Positions 6,796 through 15,230 of a stretch of 21,570 bases of DNA are shown here, piece after piece. The notes below the pieces were generated by a model. It ran no database searches. It was not told where the DNA came from and saw only the letters and a program-made list of their open reading frames with translations. The stretch covers positions 1-21,570 of the forward strand of contig CAAGDP010000010.1 of NCBI GenBank assembly GCA_900768635.1. The letters are read 5' to 3'. The position numbers and the translations under genes were made by a program. Positions within the stretch are counted from its first letter, which is position 1. Each line of letters starts with the position of its first letter. The stretch is from Enterobacterales bacterium (GTDB taxonomy: Bacteria; Pseudomonadota; Gammaproteobacteria; Enterobacterales; Succinivibrionaceae).

Positions 6796-8504
6796 TGATT
6801 AATGCATATTATCAGCAGCAACTGGCGTTGTTACGGGAACTGGGAACCGAATTTGGTCGCAAGTATCCGGCTCTTGCTCCTATGCTGGCAGGACAGAGTG
6901 CCGATCCGGATGTGGAACGCCTGATTGAAGGAACAGCTTTTCTTTCAGGTCTGGTTCAGGAACGTCTTGACGATGATTTTCCCGAACTGGTTCACAGCCT
7001 TACGGAACTAATGTTCCCTCATTATCTTCATCCTATTCCTTCATCTACAGTGATCAGATTTTCCTATGATGCTGATTTGTCTGTAGCCCAGCTGGTTCCG
7101 GCCCGCACTGAACTGGGCAGTGTTCCGGTAGAGGGAACAAGCTGTATCTATACTACTATTGACGATGTTACGGTTTATCCCCTAGATATTACTTCCCAGG
7201 AGGACCGGGGATCGGAAATTGAACTTAATCTGCGCTTTTCCTCAGGAAGTCTGAATTTTTTTAATATTGACCGGTTACGTTTTTTTGTTTCCGGAGAATA
7301 CGGGGATGCCAGCGATGTTATTTTTGATCTTACAACCCATCTGCAGTATATCGAGATAGCAGATGAGGAAAACCGTATTGTTCTTGATCCTAAAAAATCT
7401 CTGGAGCTTCTGGTTAAAAACAAACTTTCGGTAGTTCCCTGCAAAAAACATATGTTTCAGGCTTTTCGATCTGTGCAGGAATATTTTCAGCTGCCTGAGC
7501 TTTTCTGTTTTTTTAATCTGGTGGATCTGAAAAAACTGGGAAGCAGTTCCGATACTTTCAGGATCCGTTTTGTTTTTGATAATCTCCGGGCGGAAAAATC
7601 CCGGCAGCGCAGTGATTGTAATCTGGAACTCTACTGCGTGCCTGCGGTAAATGTTTTTGATTACGAAGCTGAGACTATCAGTCTTGATTATCACCAGAGT
7701 GATTACAAGGTAAATCCTTACAACGGTCTGGGTCATTATCAGGTATATTCGGTTAACCGGGTTACCGGCTTTATTCAGGGCTCGGTTAATCAGCGGGAAT
7801 ATCTGCCTTTTGAAAAATTTAATCCCCAGTCCCGGCCTGAACCGGTATATTCCATCCGGCGCCGTCGCTCCAAAATCAGCGACAGTAATGATGTATATAT
7901 CAGCGTAGCCACCCCCTCAGAAAAGAATGACTACCGCCAGGAAACATTAGTATTATCCATTTCCTGTACCAACGGCAAACTTACTGACGCTTTGCGTCTT
8001 GGTGATATTTGCGTGCCTAATGATAAAATCCCGCTTTTCATAAAGTACACCAATATTACCCATCCTACTTCTTCCGCCGAGGCTCCCATAGGACGGAACC
8101 TGCTGTGGCGTCTTCTTTCTCATATTTATCTCAACCAGAATTCCATGGCTTCCGCCGAGGCTCTTACCTCCCTTCTGAAACTGTATATTTTTGTTGATTC
8201 AGAAAACAAGGCCCAGGTGCAGATGAATACCCGCAAGGTGGAATGTATTGAAAAAGTAGAGGAAAAAGATATTACCAGACTGATATCCGGTATTGTGGCC
8301 CGGGGCAAACTTATCAATATCTCCTTTAACCGTGACGGATTTGCCTCTGCAGGAGATATGTATATTTTTGCCAATGTGATCCAGCAGATGCTGGGAGCTT
8401 ATACCGGCATCAATAATTTTACGATTGTTAATTTCTGCGATTTAAGCACAGGTAAGGTATTTACATGCCAGCAGCTGCAAATGGGGAGCAGGGTAATTCT
8501 CTGA
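6795..8504 (+). CDS. tssF: T6SS baseplate protein TssF
   Basis: TssF forms the baseplate wedge with TssE, TssG and TssK and contacts the VgrG hub. The 569-residue protein is close to the usual family length. It begins with the diagnostic block YYQQQLALLRELGTEFGRKYP (residues 5-25), then ADPDVERLIEG, LDDDFPELVHSLTEL and FPHYLHPIPS (74-83). Its ATG overlaps the tssE stop codon by one base. Its 3' end overlaps tssG by 40 nt. No membrane segment is seen. Confidence 0.96.
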   Translation: MINAYYQQQLALLRELGTEFGRKYPALAPMLAGQSADPDVERLIEGTAFLSGLVQERLDDDFPELVHSLTELMFPHYLHPIPSSTVIRFSYDADLSVAQLVPARTELGSVPVEGTSCIYTTIDDVTVYPLDITSQEDRGSEIELNLRFSSGSLNFFNIDRLRFFVSGEYGDASDVIFDLTTHLQYIEIADEENRIVLDPKKSLELLVKNKLSVVPCKKHMFQAFRSVQEYFQLPELFCFFNLVDLKKLGSSSDTFRIRFVFDNLRAEKSRQRSDCNLELYCVPAVNVFDYEAETISLDYHQSDYKVNPYNGLGHYQVYSVNRVTGFIQGSVNQREYLPFEKFNPQSRPEPVYSIRRRRSKISDSNDVYISVATPSEKNDYRQETLVLSISCTNGKLTDALRLGDICVPNDKIPLFIKYTNITHPTSSAEAPIGRNLLWRLLSHIYLNQNSMASAEALTSLLKLYIFVDSENKAQVQMNTRKVECIEKVEEKDITRLISGIVARGKLINISFNRDGFASAGDMYIFANVIQQMLGAYTGINNFTIVNFCDLSTGKVFTCQQLQMGSRVIL

Positions 8505-9538
8505 TCCGGGAGCTTCTGGAGAAGCCCCAGCGCTTTGAATATTATATGGCAGTTAAGCTGCTGCAGGGTTATTTTGGCAAAAATGTCCGTATAAATACCC
8601 GTCCTAATCTGACTTTAGGATTTAATGCCAATGATATTGATCATATAGCCATTTATGATCTGACTCGTCCTGCAGTAAGTCTGGATGGAAAGGCCCGCAG
8701 CTGTGCCGAACTTGCTGTTGATGATCTGTTTCGCCTTTATCAGGATAAGGATAATGTTCCTGTTGAGTTTGTTTTATATGTTAACTTTCTGGGACTGTAC
8801 GGTTCTTCCTCTCCCTTGCCGGTTTATTATACTGAGGAACTTATCCAGGATGAGGCGGATGATAATTATTCCACCACTGATTTTATTGCGGCCGTAAATA
8901 ATCCTGTTTACGGGTTGTATCAGAAAGCCCGGGATAAATACCGCATTTTTCAGCAATTGCGGGAAAGTCAGCCGGAATATCTGCTGGAAAGAATATTTTC
9001 CTTTGCCGGTGCTTCTCTGGGAGAAATCCGCAAAAGGTTTGAAAATCCCTATGTCTTGTTTCCCTATCTGGGACTGCTCTCCATGTTTCCCCGCAGTGCT
9101 CAGGGACTTGAGACCATCCTCCGGGGAGAACTCCCGGACTGTCAGGTGCAGGTGGAGGAGTTTGTTCCATCTCTGGAGGATATTCCGGAATGTCAGCTTA
9201 TGAGACTGGGGGAGGATAATTGTGAGCTGGGGGAATGTTGTTATCTTGGTAACCGGATAAATACGATAGATGGCACTGTAAGACTGCATATTCTTTGCCG
9301 TCAGGAGGAAATTTTCTCATCCCTCATGCCGGGAAGAGAAATGTACCGGAAGTTGGGCGCTATTTTCCAAGTGTATATGATTGACCGGGTGAGGATTATG
9401 CTTCGGGTCCGGATGGAAAATACCCGCAATGCAGATTTGACTTTGGGACGTCCGGATAACCCTCTGGGGATAAGTTCTTTTCTGGGTGGCCTTAACCGGC
9501 GTCAGAGTCAGGAGTATGAACTGCCTCTGGCCTACTGA
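8465..9538 (+). CDS. tssG: T6SS baseplate protein TssG
   Basis: TssG binds TssF as part of the baseplate wedge. The 357-residue protein shows the family's start (RFEYYMAVKLLQGYFG, 23-38) and the conserved block VNFLGLYGSSSPLPVYY (106-122). The start at ATG 8465 lies inside tssF, giving a 40-nt overlap. AGGTAAGG at 8450-8457 sits 7 nt upstream, and the next in-frame ATG would remove the conserved N-terminus. The overlap points to coupled synthesis of TssF and TssG, which act as a complex. Confidence 0.95.
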   Translation: MPAAANGEQGNSLIRELLEKPQRFEYYMAVKLLQGYFGKNVRINTRPNLTLGFNANDIDHIAIYDLTRPAVSLDGKARSCAELAVDDLFRLYQDKDNVPVEFVLYVNFLGLYGSSSPLPVYYTEELIQDEADDNYSTTDFIAAVNNPVYGLYQKARDKYRIFQQLRESQPEYLLERIFSFAGASLGEIRKRFENPYVLFPYLGLLSMFPRSAQGLETILRGELPDCQVQVEEFVPSLEDIPECQLMRLGEDNCELGECCYLGNRINTIDGTVRLHILCRQEEIFSSLMPGREMYRKLGAIFQVYMIDRVRIMLRVRMENTRNADLTLGRPDNPLGISSFLGGLNRRQSQEYELPLAY

Positions 9539-9614
9539 AGATTTTTACTGCCATGTTAAACGGCGGTGTAGTGATGAGATTTATTGATTCCATGAGATCG
9601 ATAACGGAGTGATT

Positions 9615-12281
9615 ATGGTAAATGTTGATTTAAGACAGCTTATGTCAAAGCTGAATCCTTATTGTACGGCATCCCTGAATGAGGCGGCCGGACTGGCAGT
9701 GTCCCGCACCAATTATGAGGTTACGGTGGAACATTGGCTGATGAAAATGCTGGAGCATCGGGAAGGGGATTTCTGTGCTCTGTTAGATCAGCAGCAGGAT
9801 CTTATTGCAGCTCTTATGAAGGAATTAAGTGCTGCTTTAAATGGTAATGCGGTGGGTAATGGCAGCCGTCCTTCTTTTTCACCACGTCTTGTGGATGCGG
9901 TGTCAGATGCCTGGATGATTTCCTCTGTAGATCTGGGATATTCATCCATTCGTTCCGGTGCAGTGATCCTGGCAATTCTTAATCATCCTATGGTTTACGG
10001 TCAGGAGAGCTGGTTTAAACTTCTGAAGACATTAAATTCAGACAAGATTCTGGCTAATTTTTCCCAGATGGTTTCCGCCAGTGCGGAAAACGCCATGGCC
10101 GCAGCTGAAGCCGGTTCACCAGCCAAAGCCTCCGGCGGGGCTGCTGCGGCAGGAGGCTTTATTGATCGCTTCTGTAAGGATTTTACTCAGAAAGCCCGGG
10201 ATGGAAAAATTGATCCAGTTTTCGGCAGAGATAATGAAATTCGCCAGATGGTGGATATTCTGGCCAGAAGACGGAAAAACAATCCTATTCTGGTAGGTGA
10301 GCCGGGTGTAGGTAAAACAGCGGTAATTGAAGGACTGGCACTGCGTATTGTTACCGGTGATGTTCCGGATATGCTGAAGGATGTAAAACTTATTGAACTG
10401 GATATGGCACTTCTTTCCGCAGGTGCGGGTATGAAGGGCGAATTTGAAAACCGGTTGCGGGGAGTTATTCAGGAAATTCAGAGTTCAGAACGTCCGATTA
10501 TTCTGTTTATTGATGAGGCTCATACCCTTATAGGTGCCGGCGGCAGTGCGGGAACCGGGGATGCAGCCAATCTCCTTAAACCTGCTCTGGCAAGAGGCGA
10601 ATTAAGAACCTGTGCTGCCACTACCTGGAGCGAGTATAAAAAATATTTTGAAAAAGATCCGGCTTTGGCCCGGCGTTTCCAGATGGTAAAACTTGCTGAG
10701 CCAAGCGTGGAAAATGCCGCATTAATTTTACGCGGTCTCCGGGACAGTTATGAAAAGGTTCATCAGGTTGTTATCCGGGATGATGCCTTTGATACAGCTG
10801 CCTCTTATGCGGATCGTTATATAACCGCCAGATTCCTGCCGGATAAGGCTATTGATCTGGTGGATACTGCCTGTGCCCGGGTTAAAGTAAATCTTCGTTC
10901 CACCCCAGGTGAAGTAGAAGATTTAAAACGTAAATCCCAGGCTTTAAAACGGCAGATTTCATCTATTGAGCGGGATCAGGATAATGATGTGGCTGTGGAT
11001 GAGATTCATTTAGCTGAATTAAAGGACAGCTTTGAAAAGAATGAAGCAGCTTATAAGGAAGCTTATGATTCCTGGCAGAAAGAGCTGGCTGCGGTAAATG
11101 AAGTAATAGCAGCCAGAAGTGCATTAAATGACGCGAAAAAATCTGCTGAAACCTCTGAAGGTGGCGATCAGCTGTCTGTGGAGGAAGCTAAAAAACAGGT
11201 ACATGAGGCTCAGGAAAAATTGCAGGCTATTCAGGGTGGAAATCCAAAACTTCATTATGAGGTAACTCCGGATCTTATTGCTCAGGTAGTTTCAGACTGG
11301 ACCGGTATTCCTCTGGGCAGAATGGCCAGGGATGAGATTGCCACCGTTCTTAATCTTCAGTCCGTTCTTAATGAAAAAATCAAGGGACAGGATTTTGCAC
11401 TGGAGACTATCTCCACCGTGCTGCGCAATGCCAAATCCGGATTACGCAATCCTCGCCAGCCTCTGGGAGTGTTCCTGCTGGTAGGACCGTCCGGTACCGG
11501 TAAATCCCAGACTGCCATAACTTTGGCTGAGCAGCTTTTCGGAAGTGAAAGAAGTCTGGTTACCATTAACATGAGTGAGTATCAGGAGAAACATACTGTA
11601 AGCCGTCTGGTAGGTTCTCCTCCGGGATATGTGGGATACGGCGAAGGTGGCGTGCTTACGGAAGCTGTCCGTCAGCAGCCTTACAGCGTGGTACTTCTGG
11701 ATGAAGTGGAAAAGGCCCATCCAGATATCCTTAATATCTTCTATCAGGTTTTTGACAAGGGTGTGTTAAGTGACGGTGAAGGCAAGGAAATTAATTTTGC
11801 CAATACGGTCATTATGCTTACCAGTAATCTGGCCACCGATGTGATAACCGAGCTTTGTGCAGATCCGGAATGTACTTCTGATGCCATAAATGAAGCAGTG
11901 CGTCCGCTTCTTAATCAATACTTCAAGCCGGCACTTTTGGCTCGTATGACTGTTCTGCCATACCGTATTCTTTCCGATGAGGCTCTGGTGGATATAACCC
12001 GTCTCAAGCTTAACAAGCTGGCACATATGCTGGTTTCCAACAATGGGGTACGTCTTGCTTACGGGGATGATGTGGTACGTCAGATTGTGGATCGCTGCCA
12101 TGACAGCGAAACCGGAGCGCGCAATATTGATTTTATTATCAATGTTAACCTGTTGCCAAAGCTTTCATCCTTTGTACTCCAGGCTATGAACTCCGGGGGA
12201 AGTATGCCGTCCAAAATAACACTCACCATTGAAAACGGGGAGTTTGCCATGGAGCAGGATACTGAACATCAGGGCCAGTAG
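9615..12281 (+). CDS. clpV: T6SS AAA+ ATPase ClpV (TssH)
   Basis: ClpV is a double-ring AAA+ unfoldase of the ClpB family that disassembles contracted TssB/TssC sheaths in the cytoplasm. The 888-residue protein has an N-terminal Clp-N domain (about 1-160) and an Ala/Gly-rich hinge (about 161-181). AAA1 has Walker A GEPGVGKT (228-235) and Walker B ILFIDEAH (296-303). A coiled-coil middle region follows. AAA2 has Walker A GPSGTGKS (624-631) and Walker B VVLLDE (692-697). All ATPase motifs look intact. I prefer ATG at 9615, with GGAG 5 nt upstream, over GTG at 9609, which overlaps that site. The gap to tssG is 76 nt. A 6-bp hairpin (12283-12299) follows the stop codon and has only a weak T-rich stretch, so read-through is likely. 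Confidence 0.97.
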   Translation: MVNVDLRQLMSKLNPYCTASLNEAAGLAVSRTNYEVTVEHWLMKMLEHREGDFCALLDQQQDLIAALMKELSAALNGNAVGNGSRPSFSPRLVDAVSDAWMISSVDLGYSSIRSGAVILAILNHPMVYGQESWFKLLKTLNSDKILANFSQMVSASAENAMAAAEAGSPAKASGGAAAAGGFIDRFCKDFTQKARDGKIDPVFGRDNEIRQMVDILARRRKNNPILVGEPGVGKTAVIEGLALRIVTGDVPDMLKDVKLIELDMALLSAGAGMKGEFENRLRGVIQEIQSSERPIILFIDEAHTLIGAGGSAGTGDAANLLKPALARGELRTCAATTWSEYKKYFEKDPALARRFQMVKLAEPSVENAALILRGLRDSYEKVHQVVIRDDAFDTAASYADRYITARFLPDKAIDLVDTACARVKVNLRSTPGEVEDLKRKSQALKRQISSIERDQDNDVAVDEIHLAELKDSFEKNEAAYKEAYDSWQKELAAVNEVIAARSALNDAKKSAETSEGGDQLSVEEAKKQVHEAQEKLQAIQGGNPKLHYEVTPDLIAQVVSDWTGIPLGRMARDEIATVLNLQSVLNEKIKGQDFALETISTVLRNAKSGLRNPRQPLGVFLLVGPSGTGKSQTAITLAEQLFGSERSLVTINMSEYQEKHTVSRLVGSPPGYVGYGEGGVLTEAVRQQPYSVVLLDEVEKAHPDILNIFYQVFDKGVLSDGEGKEINFANTVIMLTSNLATDVITELCADPECTSDAINEAVRPLLNQYFKPALLARMTVLPYRILSDEALVDITRLKLNKLAHMLVSNNGVRLAYGDDVVRQIVDRCHDSETGARNIDFIINVNLLPKLSSFVLQAMNSGGSMPSKITLTIENGEFAMEQDTEHQGQ

Positions 12282-12322
12282 TATTTACGGGATGTAAATT
12301 TATATCTTAAAAAGGATACTCA

Positions 12323-13084
12323 ATGCAAAAGAAAACGATTTTTGTAAGTGCCATGGCCAAGGATGAAGCAGCAGTGCAGAAGCTGTTTGCCAGAATTAAA
12401 TCCTACGGCATGGATGTAAACGGACATTTCTGGAATCATGAAGCCCAGGATCTCACTAAGGAAATTCCTTCAGCAGAGGTGGAAAAATGTGATGCCTGGG
12501 TAATAGTGGCCCCTGAAATCTTAGATCAGCAGTCCATGATCGGTCTGTCTCTTACTATACTTACAGTGAAAGCCCACCGGAAATTTCAGGTGCCGGTTCT
12601 GATAGTGGGACCGCAGCAACCTCTTACTGCTGTTTTATCAGCAGCGGAGTTTTGTGAGGAAAGCAAGCTGGGAGCAAAACTGGCTGCACGCTGTGCATTA
12701 AAAAAGAACTGGCCGGAGCAGAGTTTTAATCTCTGTTTTCATAATCAGCCGGGGGTGGGTTTCTGGCTGGAAGCCGGTCCCCGGGGAGAAACCTGGAAGG
12801 GAGCTCTTTCGGGGATAGATACTTCTCTGGGAGGAACTCTGGACTTTCTGGCGGTAGGTCCTGCCGGATCCCTGCCGGAGCGTACTGTTCTGGAATACCC
12901 TTTTAAAGACGCCAGACTTACTTCAGGCAATACTGAATATACTGCCTGGGGATGTGGTAATAAACTGGAGGAAGGGGACAGTATTTTTGTCAGAATTAAG
13001 GGTGTGGTACCATCCCTGATCATCGGACAGGGATTAGGTGAAGAAGATTCCATGGATTGCCTGGTGATAAAACTTTCAGTTTAA
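12323..13084 (+). CDS. T6SS-associated protein of unknown function with TIR-like N-terminus
   Basis: I do not recognise this 253-residue protein as a named family. Residues 4-97 follow the alternating pattern of a TIR-like alpha/beta domain: TIFVSAM strand, a helix, GMDVNGHFW strand, a helix, CDAWVIVAP strand, a helix around 72-84, and VPVLIVGP strand. Residues 145-253 are beta-rich and Gly-rich, with LEAGPRGETW, DFLAVGPAG, EGDSIFVRIKG and LVIKLSV. There is no signal peptide, lipobox or membrane segment, so it is not a TssJ lipoprotein even though tssJ is missing and often sits near tssK. AAGGA 6 nt upstream supports the ATG. It lies between clpV and tssK in the same orientation, so a T6SS assembly, regulatory or cargo role is plausible. 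A catalytic NADase activity cannot be claimed from the sequence alone. Confidence 0.8.
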   Translation: MQKKTIFVSAMAKDEAAVQKLFARIKSYGMDVNGHFWNHEAQDLTKEIPSAEVEKCDAWVIVAPEILDQQSMIGLSLTILTVKAHRKFQVPVLIVGPQQPLTAVLSAAEFCEESKLGAKLAARCALKKNWPEQSFNLCFHNQPGVGFWLEAGPRGETWKGALSGIDTSLGGTLDFLAVGPAGSLPERTVLEYPFKDARLTSGNTEYTAWGCGNKLEEGDSIFVRIKGVVPSLIIGQGLGEEDSMDCLVIKLSV

Positions 13085-13141
13085 CGCCTTATTTTTTAAG
13101 GAAATTTTGGATATACTGAAAGATGTAAGCAAGGAGGACGG

Positions 13142-14512
13142 GTGAAAAACGGTTTAATTAATTATCAGCAGGGAATGCTCCTGAAACCCCAGCATTTTCA
13201 GATGCAGAACCGACTGGCTGAAGAGCACCTTAATGAGCTGAGTCAGGAGTTGCAACCTTACTTTTACGGGGTTGCTGATCTTAAAATCAGCAGAGATGCT
13301 CTTTCATCATCAACAGTTACCGTTTCAGTGGGAAGTTTTCTTTTTTCCGACGGAGCATTTGCCCATATTGGGCAAAATGCAGTGGCTGCTTCCCGGACTA
13401 TTCCCGATGAGCTTCTGGATTCCGGAAGTCTGGTGGGAGTTTATATCGGATTGCGCCGTTTTAACGACAACAGCAGTAATGCCCGGATTTTTAACGGGAA
13501 GCTGGATGAATCCTGTGATGCCCGGTATGTGGCGGTGAGCGGCGGTGATCTGGTGAATGATCTTTACGGAGATGCGGCACCGGGTAATATAGAAATGCTG
13601 AAGTATAATCTGCGCATCTTCTTTGAAAATGAACTGGATGCCCTTTCGGACTTTGATCTTATTAAGATCTGTGAGGTATACCGGGATGGTACCAGAATTA
13701 TGATGAGTGATCGCTATGTTCCGCCGGTAGTTAATTTCTTCCGTTCTGATGCCCTGGTGGCGGTTATTAACGATATCAGTGCTTTGATCATTTCCAAAAC
13801 CCGGGTTTTTGAAAAATATAAGCATATTCGCACCAGTTCCAGGTTAAGCGGTTATGAAATAATGCTGCTGGGTATAATCGGAACTTTATGTGATGCCTCG
13901 GCTACTCTCCAGACTATAATTGAGCTACGGCATGATCATCCGTCCAAAGTCTGGTCTGTGCTGGCACGGATTATAGCTATTTTAAGTCCCTCCTGTCCGG
14001 AAGTAAGCAGTGTGGTAACGGAAAACCGTTTCCCTTCCTATGATCATAATGATTTGTATCAGGTCTTCAGTCGTATGCGGGATCAGATCAGATTAGCATT
14101 AAACTGCCTTACTGTAGGACCGGAATATGTAGTGCGTTTTGTCAGAAAGGAAAATGGGGTCTGGACGGCAGAGCTTCCGGATCTGGCCCAGCTGGACAGT
14201 TACGATGCTTATCTTGCCATGAGCGGTCAGGGTGTGGAGCCGGATCGACTCAGTCTTTCTTTCTGGAGACAGCTTAAGCTTAGTTCCGCAGATGCCATAA
14301 ATGATCTTATTGTTCGTTCCCTGTCAGGTATACCGATTTCCATTACAGATCGGGTACAGGGAGGATTGCCTTCTCTGGATCGGGGTTTTTATTCCGTGGT
14401 GGATGTGCATAATGATTTATGGAATGATGCGGTTCAGACCAGGAGTCTTGCTATGTTTTGGGAGGCACCTGAAGATGCGGAGCTGGTACTTTACATTGTA
14501 AGAAATTACTAG
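13142..14512 (+). CDS. tssK: T6SS baseplate protein TssK
   Basis: TssK connects the TssE/F/G wedge to the TssL/TssM membrane complex; it is structurally related to phage receptor-binding proteins. The 456-residue protein opens with the diagnostic segment YQQGMLLKPQHFQMQNRLAEEHL (8-30), and its length fits the family. The start is GTG at 13142 with a strong AAGGAGG at 13131-13137, 4 nt upstream. It follows the TIR-like gene by 57 nt and precedes tssL by 50 nt. It keeps the usual K-L-M order of the membrane and docking genes. Confidence 0.95.
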   Translation: MKNGLINYQQGMLLKPQHFQMQNRLAEEHLNELSQELQPYFYGVADLKISRDALSSSTVTVSVGSFLFSDGAFAHIGQNAVAASRTIPDELLDSGSLVGVYIGLRRFNDNSSNARIFNGKLDESCDARYVAVSGGDLVNDLYGDAAPGNIEMLKYNLRIFFENELDALSDFDLIKICEVYRDGTRIMMSDRYVPPVVNFFRSDALVAVINDISALIISKTRVFEKYKHIRTSSRLSGYEIMLLGIIGTLCDASATLQTIIELRHDHPSKVWSVLARIIAILSPSCPEVSSVVTENRFPSYDHNDLYQVFSRMRDQIRLALNCLTVGPEYVVRFVRKENGVWTAELPDLAQLDSYDAYLAMSGQGVEPDRLSLSFWRQLKLSSADAINDLIVRSLSGIPISITDRVQGGLPSLDRGFYSVVDVHNDLWNDAVQTRSLAMFWEAPEDAELVLYIVRNY

Positions 14513-14562
14513 AGCTGCAGGATGTGATCATCAAGTTGTTTGTTTTTATATAAGTGCTGTTT

Positions 14563-15219
14563 ATGCAGATAGTACAAGTTGCTGAGGCTCTGGTAGCCTC
14601 TGTTATGCTTTTAAGCACCCGTAATACCGATCCTGCGGGCGGGGATATTATTCTTAAATGCTATGAGAAATGTGTGCATAATCTTGCATTGCTTCCTTAT
14701 CCCGAGGAAATTATTGAGGAGGCTAAATATATCATCACCGTTTTTACTGATGAGAAGATGATGATGGCCTGTTCTTCCTGGAAGCTTCTGCAAATGAAAT
14801 TTTATAATTCCAACCGGGGCGGTGAAGAATTTTTTGCCAGGCTGGAAAAGCGTCTGGAAGATAATTCCGGGGAAAAGGAAGGATCACTTCCTCTTCTGGA
14901 GTTGTATAATTTTCTGATAGCTCTTGGTTTCAGAGGTTGTTTGTGGCGGGACCCGTCAGGAAAAATTGCCCAGCTGCGCAACCGGCTCAACCGGATCCTG
15001 AAAATTGATCCCCGGATCCAGCTTTGTCCCGTTAGTAAGGACTTTTCCCGTAATATGAGCATGCGTCATTTTGATACCCGGACGGTGTTGTCTATGGCGG
15101 TTATGGTTCTGGTTTTTGTGTTTTTGATTTTATGTCTTAACGATTTCCTTTCGTTACACAGTGATATCTGGAATGATCTCTCCAGAACTTTGGAATCCTC
15201 GGATCATTCTGGAAAATAA
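14563..15219 (+). CDS. tssL: T6SS inner-membrane protein TssL (DotU family)
   Basis: TssL is a C-tail inner-membrane protein that forms the membrane complex with TssM and contacts the baseplate through TssK. The 218-residue protein has a cytoplasmic DotU domain with the conserved LPLLELYNFLIALGFRGCL stretch (109-127) and one C-terminal membrane segment at about 174-194. Only about 24 residues follow the membrane segment, so there is no OmpA-type peptidoglycan-binding domain. I chose ATG at 14563; a GTG three codons earlier (14554) is possible but has no better ribosome binding site. The spacing to tssM is 11 nt. Confidence 0.93.
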   Translation: MQIVQVAEALVASVMLLSTRNTDPAGGDIILKCYEKCVHNLALLPYPEEIIEEAKYIITVFTDEKMMMACSSWKLLQMKFYNSNRGGEEFFARLEKRLEDNSGEKEGSLPLLELYNFLIALGFRGCLWRDPSGKIAQLRNRLNRILKIDPRIQLCPVSKDFSRNMSMRHFDTRTVLSMAVMVLVFVFLILCLNDFLSLHSDIWNDLSRTLESSDHSGK

Positions 15220-15230
15220 CACGGATTTTA

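Noticed and set aside
8774..9289. Minus-strand reading frame of 171 codons opposite tssG
   Set aside because: It lies wholly within a well-supported tssG and has no recognisable product.
12283..12299. Hairpin after clpV as an operon-ending terminator
   Set aside because: The 6-bp AT-rich stem is followed by TTATAT rather than a solid T run, and the next gene begins 24 nt later in the same direction.
12323..13084. Identification of the gene between clpV and tssK as tssJ by position
   Set aside because: The protein lacks a signal peptide and lipobox cysteine, is longer than TssJ, and has a TIR-like N-terminal pattern.
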